10,687 nt of DNA from Leptolyngbya sp. SIO4C1. GTDB taxonomy: Bacteria > Cyanobacteriota > Cyanobacteriia > Phormidesmidales > Phormidesmidaceae. The notes beneath the pieces are model-generated. The model searched no databases and was not told the DNA's origin. It saw nothing but the letters and a program-made list of their open reading frames with translations. Of the stretch, positions 7,051 through 10,687 are shown in pieces; positions within the stretch are counted from its first letter, which is position 1; each line of letters begins with the position of its first letter. Position numbers and translations under genes: made by a program. The stretch covers positions 1 to 10,687 of the forward strand of contig JAAHIA010000144.1 of assembly GCA_010671975.1 (NCBI GenBank), in the 5' to 3' direction.

Positions 7051-8291
7051 CTACTCAAGAAACGCAGCTCAAAGACATTCGATTGCTGATCGTGCTGTAT
7101 GCGGGCGACTACCGCGACGTGGTTCGCCGCGTCAATAGCAATCGCGGCACCACACACCATTCTCATCCGTTCGTGCTAGAGGCCATCAGTGAGCTATCTC
7201 AGCAGCTTCAGGAGATTACTATCTTATGCTGTCGATGCCCAGACGCTTATAATGAGGTTGTTTATCCTGGCTTTCGAGTAATTGGCAGTGGCTTTAATCC
7301 CTATGAGCGCATGAGCGATCTCATCCGGCTGATCGCTGACTATCAGCCAACGCATTTGGTCGTCAGGGTACCGCTTAAGCCCATTTTCAACTGGGCAATC
7401 AAGCATCGAGTGCCGACCATCACGCTGCTAGCAGATTCCTTCTTTTCTCAGCACTGGTATCAGCGTCTAAAAAATTGGGAGCTGCAGCGGCTCCTCAACC
7501 ATCCCACGGTTGAGTGGGTTGGCAATCATGGCATGAATGCTAGCCAATCGCTGGCTGCCATTGGCGTCAAGGCGCAAAAGATTGTTCCCTGGGACTGGCC
7601 GCATCCCGAGCAGCCATCAGACCTCAGTGCTAAACAGCTGCGCTCAGGCCCGTCGCCGCTGCGGCTCATCTACGTCGGCACCTTAACCGAAAGGAAGGGG
7701 GTGGGCGATATCCTTAATGCAGTTGCAGCGTTAGAGAAACGCGGCCTTCACGTGCATTTTCAGATGGCGGGTCGCGGTGACCGTGAGCAGTTTGAATCGC
7801 AGGCAAATCAGCTCGGTATTCGCGATCGCATTGAGTTTTTAGGGCTCGTTCCAACCAACCAGGTTGTCTCGCTGATGGCTGACGCCGATCTTGTCGTTGT
7901 CCCGAGCCGTCACGACTACCCTGAAGGGTTACCACGCACCATCTACCAAGGGCTCTGCTCACGTAGCCCGCTAGTGGTCTCTGATCATCCCGCCTTTGCC
8001 AGTCGTCTGCAGCATCGGCAAACAGCAATGATTTTTCCAGCCGGTGATGCGGCGGCCATTGCTGCCTGTATCGAGCAGCTGTACACCGATTCAGCGCTGT
8101 ACGCTAGCCTGTCCGAAGCCGCTCAAGGCGCTTGGCAAGCCTTACAAATTTCAGTGAAATGGGCTGACTTCATCCGAAGATGGCTCTCTCAAGACTCCTA
8201 TGATATTGACTGGCTATCCGATAATTCCCTGGCATCTATCCATCGTGCCGCACCGCCAGATGAGCAGACAAAGCAGTGTGTAGCTCATTAA
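7047..8291 (+). CDS. GT4-like glycosyltransferase, GT-B fold (paralogue of the gene at 686-1894)
   Basis: 414 residues with the two-domain GT-B layout. The N-terminal domain has IRLLIV (11-16), GFRVIGSG (75-82) and RLIADYQPTHLVVRVP (94-109). The linker QKIVPWDWPH (177-186) leads to the donor domain LRLIYVGTLTERKGVGD. SRHDYPEGLP and VVSDHPAF follow. The E-x7-E pair is E293 and Q301, and the usual GRL arginine is threonine (GTL), with the lysine at 217 kept. The same changes in the minus-strand paralogue suggest a distinct subgroup rather than decay. It probably adds a sugar to a cytoplasmic lipid-linked glycan. The ATG overlaps the previous stop by 4 bp, with GAGG 4 nt upstream, so it is translationally coupled to the preceding glycosyltransferase. 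It ends the plus-strand series before a 532-bp gap. Confidence 0.87.
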   Translation: MTTQETQLKDIRLLIVLYAGDYRDVVRRVNSNRGTTHHSHPFVLEAISELSQQLQEITILCCRCPDAYNEVVYPGFRVIGSGFNPYERMSDLIRLIADYQPTHLVVRVPLKPIFNWAIKHRVPTITLLADSFFSQHWYQRLKNWELQRLLNHPTVEWVGNHGMNASQSLAAIGVKAQKIVPWDWPHPEQPSDLSAKQLRSGPSPLRLIYVGTLTERKGVGDILNAVAALEKRGLHVHFQMAGRGDREQFESQANQLGIRDRIEFLGLVPTNQVVSLMADADLVVVPSRHDYPEGLPRTIYQGLCSRSPLVVSDHPAFASRLQHRQTAMIFPAGDAAAIAACIEQLYTDSALYASLSEAAQGAWQALQISVKWADFIRRWLSQDSYDIDWLSDNSLASIHRAAPPDEQTKQCVAH

Positions 8292-8348
8292 GGTGCTTGG
8301 CGCACTGGCCAGGTTAAAACCCAAGTTCATACCCAGCAATAGAAGTAG

Positions 8349-8381
8349 CGGATTCGTATCCGAAAAGAGGACGTCTTTTCG
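8349..8381. repeat. Two abutting inverted repeats downstream of the GT4 stop
   Basis: CGGAT (8349-8353) pairs with ATCCG (8358-8362) over a 4-nt loop. Sharing its last two bases, CGAAAAGA (8361-8368) pairs perfectly with TCTTTTCG (8374-8381) over a 5-nt loop. CGTATCCG occurs at 8355-8362 and again at 8390-8397. The position 57-90 bp after the stop would suit a terminator or mRNA 3' end, but no T-run follows the stem, so this is not a standard intrinsic terminator. Confidence 0.5.
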
Positions 8382-8413
8382 ACAGAAAGCGTATCCGTTC
8401 TTCATATTCAGCT

Positions 8414-8464
8414 GCTCAAAAACAGCAACTTTAGCTGTTTAAAGACAGCAATGCTGCTTTGAGC
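8414..8464. repeat. Nested inverted repeats with competing pairings
   Basis: An outer stem GCTCAAA (8414-8420) / TTTGAGC (8458-8464) encloses AACAGC (8421-8426) / GCTGTT (8434-8439) and CAGC (8446-8449) / GCTG (8453-8456). GCTGT at 8434-8438 can instead pair with ACAGC at 8445-8449, so two inner folds exclude each other. This could be a structured RNA leader or a chance product of repeated CAGC/GCTG words. Confidence 0.4.
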
Positions 8465-8508
8465 AATCTTTCGAGCTTAGTAATCCGCAGTCTTCGGAGG
8501 CAATTGAC

Positions 8509-8616
8509 ATGCGTCTTACCAACGTCACAGGTAAATCGAACGAGGGCTCTTTAGCTCGCTGCAGAATCAGCAGTGGCTGCTGCAGCATCGGCTCATGGCC
8601 AAAGATTACTCCTTAG
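8509..8616 (+). CDS. Candidate small ORF, 35 residues, function unknown
   Basis: ATG at 8509 is preceded by GGAGG (8496-8500) with 8 nt spacing, the strongest ribosome site in the window. The ORF encodes 35 residues beginning MRLTNVTGKS and ending at TAG 8614-8616, with cysteines at 18, 24 and 25. Its first 28 bases match the start of the glycosyltransferase gene at 8824 in 21 positions, including the first nine (MRLTNVTG against MRLAYITG); similarity ends there. It may be a real short protein, a leader peptide for the downstream gene, or the remnant of a duplicated gene start. It is not recognised as any known family. TCCG (8484-8487) can pair with CGGA (8495-8498) and would partly hide the ribosome site. 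Confidence 0.3.
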   Translation: MRLTNVTGKSNEGSLARCRISSGCCSIGSWPKITP

Positions 8617-8640
8617 TGGGCAGCTTTTAGTGGGCAGCTT
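8613..8640 (+). repeat. Perfect 14-bp tandem duplication
   Basis: TTAGTGGGCAGCTT occurs twice with no gap (8613-8626 and 8627-8640). The first copy overlaps the stop codon of the candidate small ORF. A perfect match suggests a recent duplication or a selected double site. The unit is not a multiple of the heptamers known as STRR in cyanobacteria, apart from its length of 14. Confidence 0.85.
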
Positions 8641-8685
8641 ATAGACTTAGCAAAACCTTCCTAACCCTTGGAATATCTGCCTGTT

Positions 8686-8697
8686 CGGAACTTTTTA
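8686..8697 (+). promoter_or_regulatory. Copy 3 of the CGGAACTTTT(T)A motif, upstream of the WcaL-like GT4 gene
   Basis: CGGAACTTTTTA is identical over 12 bases to copy 1 at 2085. It lies about 126 nt before the start at 8824. TTCATA follows 18 nt after GGAAC, 3 nt further than the comparable hexamers of copies 1 and 2. A promoter or regulator site is inferred from recurrence and position. Confidence 0.4.
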
Positions 8698-8770
8698 AAG
8701 CTTAAAACGTTCATACAGTGCATAAGCAAATTGCGTTACTAGAGATATCAAAAAATTAGCGCTAGGGCCA

Positions 8771-8794
8771 TTCGTACACTTTTTCGTACACTTT
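8771..8794 (+). repeat. Perfect 12-bp tandem duplication upstream of the GT4 start
   Basis: TTCGTACACTTT occurs twice in direct succession (8771-8782 and 8783-8794), ending 29 bp before the ATG at 8824. GTAC inside each unit is palindromic. The two copies could form a double protein-binding site near a promoter; TATAGA at 8801-8806 is a possible -10 box just downstream. The repeat is certain, its role is not. Confidence 0.85.
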
Positions 8795-8823
8795 ACTATC
8801 TATAGAATTTGGGACTGACTGAT

Positions 8824-10101
8824 ATGCGTCTTGCTTACATTACCGGTGAATATCCTCGAGCGACTGACACGTTTGTGCAGCGCGATATATCGGAGTTGCG
8901 CAGTCATGGCGCTGAAGTCTTTACTTTTTCAGTGCGCAAGACAGGTGAGGAGCACATGGTAGGCGCAGAGCAAATTGCTGAGCGCAAGAGCACCTTCTAC
9001 ATCATCAGCAACGCCAACCCCGTGTCTTTGGCACTTGCCCATACCAAGCTATTGCTCAAATCGCCTGGTCGATACTTGCAAACTTTCAAGCTGGCTTGGC
9101 AGATTCGAGAGAAAGGGCTGCGCGGCACGCTCTATCAGCTTTTTTACTTTGCTGAAGCCGGCCTTTTAGCCAATCAGGTCCTCAAGCTGCAGATTCAGCA
9201 TTTGCACAATCATTTTGCCTATGCCAGCTGCAACGTCACCATGCTGGCCGCTGAGCTGTGCGATCGCAGCTTTAGCTTCTCGGTTCAAGGCCCAACCGTT
9301 TTCTTCAACGTAGACCGCTGGCGGCTCGACGAAAAAATTAAGCGAGCCCTCTTTGTCCGCTGCATCAGCAACTTTTGCCGCAGCCAGTGCATGATTTTTG
9401 CACCGCCTGAGAAGTGGAACCGGCTACACATCATTCACTGCGGCGTGAAGCCAGCTCTGTTTGAGACGGTTAAGCACAATCGCCCCGGTCGTCACCTGCT
9501 GTACGTGGGTCGGCTAGCTGCTGTGAAAGGGCTGCCAGTACTGTTCGAGAGCCTAGCCAGGCTGAAGGATACCAATCCTGACATGATGCTGACGGTGGTG
9601 GGGGATGGTGCAGAGCGCGCCAGCCTAGAGCAGATGACCGTTGATTTGGGCATCGATCAGAACGTTGACTTTGTTGGCTACAAGTCGCAGGCCGAAGTGC
9701 GGCAGTATATGCAGCAGTCCGACGTGTTTGTGCTACCGAGCTTTGCTGAAGGACTGCCGATTGTCTTGATGGAAGCGCTAGGGGCGGGCGTGCCAGCAGT
9801 CTCAACCCAGATTGCGGGCAATAGCGATCTAGTCGAAGATGGCGTCAGTGGCTACCTAGTGGCCCCGGGCGATGCGGCTGCGATGGCCGATAGAATCGGC
9901 ACGCTGCTGAATGATACGGCGCTGAGGGCCGAGTTTGGCGCAGCCGGCAGAGCCAAAGTCGAAGCAGAGTTCGACATCCATCACGAAGTTGGGCTGCTCT
10001 ATCGCGTGATTGAGTCTGCTCTCAAGGGTGAGGTTGAGCCGGTGCGTCCAGCCGCTACAATGCAGAGTAGCCTGCCAGAGGCCGTAGGTGCACGCGGATA
10101 G
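8824..10101 (+). CDS. Family 4 glycosyltransferase, WcaL-like
   Basis: 425 residues from ATG 8824. The N-terminus MRLAYITGEYPRATDTFVQRDI and the HLHNHFA block (126-132) are typical of the WcaL/AmsK-type glycosyltransferases of colanic-acid-like polysaccharide pathways. The donor domain is canonical: YVGRLAAVKG with R230 and K235, and E309-x7-E317 in SFAEGLPIVLMEAL, unlike the two deviant GT4 genes of this window. It should add a sugar to a lipid-linked glycan at the cytoplasmic face. A longer frame begins at a TTG at 8809, but the family N-terminus starts at MRLAY, so the ATG is preferred; GGGA lies 9 nt upstream. A 532-bp gap with the CGGAACTTTT motif precedes it, implying its own promoter. 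The methyltransferase gene follows by 17 bp. Confidence 0.88.
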   Translation: MRLAYITGEYPRATDTFVQRDISELRSHGAEVFTFSVRKTGEEHMVGAEQIAERKSTFYIISNANPVSLALAHTKLLLKSPGRYLQTFKLAWQIREKGLRGTLYQLFYFAEAGLLANQVLKLQIQHLHNHFAYASCNVTMLAAELCDRSFSFSVQGPTVFFNVDRWRLDEKIKRALFVRCISNFCRSQCMIFAPPEKWNRLHIIHCGVKPALFETVKHNRPGRHLLYVGRLAAVKGLPVLFESLARLKDTNPDMMLTVVGDGAERASLEQMTVDLGIDQNVDFVGYKSQAEVRQYMQQSDVFVLPSFAEGLPIVLMEALGAGVPAVSTQIAGNSDLVEDGVSGYLVAPGDAAAMADRIGTLLNDTALRAEFGAAGRAKVEAEFDIHHEVGLLYRVIESALKGEVEPVRPAATMQSSLPEAVGARG

Positions 10102-10118
10102 AAAAGCGACAAGCCGCT

Positions 10119-10687
10119 ATGAATACAGACGAACGCTGGGAGCGAGTCTACACCGAGGCTCAGGGGGATGCTAACAAAGTCCCCTGGGCGCTTTCAGCAC
10201 CGTCTCCCTATCTGCAAAACTGGCTAGAGCAAACTGCCGCTACCGCCGGCCAGTCTGCTCTAGTGGTGGCCTGCGGGCTGGGTGATGACGCTGAGGCGCT
10301 AGCAGCGGCAGGCTATCAGGTAACCGCTTTTGACCTCTCAGAGACCGCTATCCGCTGGGCTAAGCAGCGCTTTCCACACAGTCAGGTTGACTATCGGCTA
10401 GGCGACTTGTTCGATTTGCCCGCCGACTGGGAAAATCAGTTCGATTTGGTATTTGAATTTCGCACGATTCAGGCGCTGCCGCTGACCGTGCGTGAGACTG
10501 TGATGTCGCAGGTTGCTAAGCCCGTGGTCCCAGGCGGGACGCTGCTAGTGATCACCTACTTGCGAGATGAGAATTTAGTGCCTGACGGCCCCCCCTGGCC
10601 GCTGACAGACGCAGAGCTGGCCTACTTTGAAACACTCGGACTGCAGGTAGTGCGGCGAGATCGCTTTCAAAACCGGGACAGCGCCTT
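10119..10687 (+). CDS. Class I SAM-dependent methyltransferase (TPMT-like), 3' end beyond window
   Basis: The frame opens with ATG at 10119, is unbroken to the right edge and gives 189 residues. The SAM-binding motif I is LVVACGLGDDAEALAAAGYQVTAFD, starting near residue 48, with the acidic residue D72 after strand two and GDLFDLP at 95-101. VVPGGTLLVITYLRDE and DGPPWPLTDAEL (156-167) recall the thiopurine methyltransferase-like group. The family methylates small molecules or glycans from S-adenosylmethionine in the cytosol. The target is unknown; the position 17 bp after the WcaL-like gene suggests a shared transcript and perhaps methylation of a sugar or glycan end, but a housekeeping role is possible. 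The C-terminus is missing. A run of seven C lies at 10589-10595. Confidence 0.82.
   Translation, partial: MNTDERWERVYTEAQGDANKVPWALSAPSPYLQNWLEQTAATAGQSALVVACGLGDDAEALAAAGYQVTAFDLSETAIRWAKQRFPHSQVDYRLGDLFDLPADWENQFDLVFEFRTIQALPLTVRETVMSQVAKPVVPGGTLLVITYLRDENLVPDGPPWPLTDAELAYFETLGLQVVRRDRFQNRDSA

Larger units (their letters stand above)
8292..8823. other. Intergenic region with hairpins, tandem duplications and a candidate small ORF
   Basis: No long gene is seen in these 532 bp. The region holds, in order, two abutting hairpins (8349-8381), a multi-hairpin segment (8414-8464), a GGAGG-led 35-codon ORF (8509-8616), a perfect 14-bp tandem duplication (8613-8640), copy 3 of the CGGAACTTTT motif (8686-8697) and a perfect 12-bp tandem duplication (8771-8794). 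It has no HIP1 site and is richer in A and T towards its right end. It most likely ends the upstream operon and carries the promoter and leader of the gene at 8824. Confidence 0.6.

Noticed and set aside
6735..7166. 143-codon minus-strand open frame across the two glycosyltransferase genes
   Set aside because: It is antisense to two supported genes and their ATGA junction and has no recognisable domain.
8214..8405. 63-codon minus-strand open frame over the end of the GT4 gene and the hairpins
   Set aside because: A leucine-rich stretch hints at a membrane peptide, but half of it is antisense to the GT4 C-terminus and no convincing ribosome site is seen.
8504..8509. TTGACA, a perfect -35 hexamer
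   Set aside because: No -10 hexamer lies 16-18 bp downstream, and the last base is the first base of the small ORF's start codon.
8809..8823. TTG start five codons upstream of the WcaL-like gene
   Set aside because: The family N-terminus begins at MRLAY, and the ATG at 8824 has a suitable GGGA upstream.
1233..9267. Six GCGATCGC palindromes as possible regulatory sites
   Set aside because: This is the known HIP1 octamer, abundant in many cyanobacterial genomes; all copies lie in coding regions, so it is used here only as evidence of origin.
10589..10595. Seven-C run in the methyltransferase gene
   Set aside because: It encodes the conserved GPPW motif, so it is explained by protein constraint, and it is shorter than typical slippage tracts.

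Overview
The window comes from a cyanobacterium. The cyanobacterial octamer GCGATCGC (HIP1) occurs six times, all inside genes (1233, 2867, 3926, 5143, 7822, 9260), where chance predicts well under one copy. The gene families also fit cyanobacterial cell-surface polysaccharide loci. No rRNA, tRNA, CRISPR array, transposase or phage gene was seen. The species cannot be named from this sequence.

Left part (1-1894, minus strand): a two-gene unit read leftwards. It holds a GT4-like glycosyltransferase (686-1894) and, 22 bp downstream, the N-terminal 221 residues of a multi-spanning O-antigen ligase/Wzy-type polymerase cut by the window edge. A divergent intergenic region (1895-2187) carries a consensus TATAAT -10 box for the minus unit, an 8-bp inverted repeat in its leader, and a small terminator-like hairpin on the plus strand.

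Centre (2188-8291, plus strand): a PAPS-type sulfotransferase, a GT2 glycosyltransferase with a membrane tail, a PglK/MsbA-type ABC exporter half-transporter, a GT-A-like glycosyltransferase with a 9-C tract in its coding sequence, and a second GT4-like glycosyltransferase. The last two overlap by ATGA. The last is a clear paralogue of the minus-strand GT4.

Right part (8292-10687, plus strand): a 532-bp gap rich in hairpins and perfect short tandem duplications, with a candidate 35-codon ORF behind a strong GGAGG ribosome binding site. It is followed by a WcaL-like GT4 glycosyltransferase and, 17 bp on, a SAM-dependent methyltransferase cut by the right edge.

Together the genes look like part of a pathway that builds, sulfates (perhaps also methylates), exports and polymerises or ligates an extracellular glycan. 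The xss cluster of Synechocystis PCC 6803, which makes the sulfated polysaccharide synechan, is a known analogue in kind; orthology is not claimed. The most notable unexplained signals are three copies of CGGAACTTTT, all on the plus strand and all in gaps upstream of genes; short tandem duplications recurring in gene leaders; and the 9-C tract, where a one-base slip either way meets an early stop.
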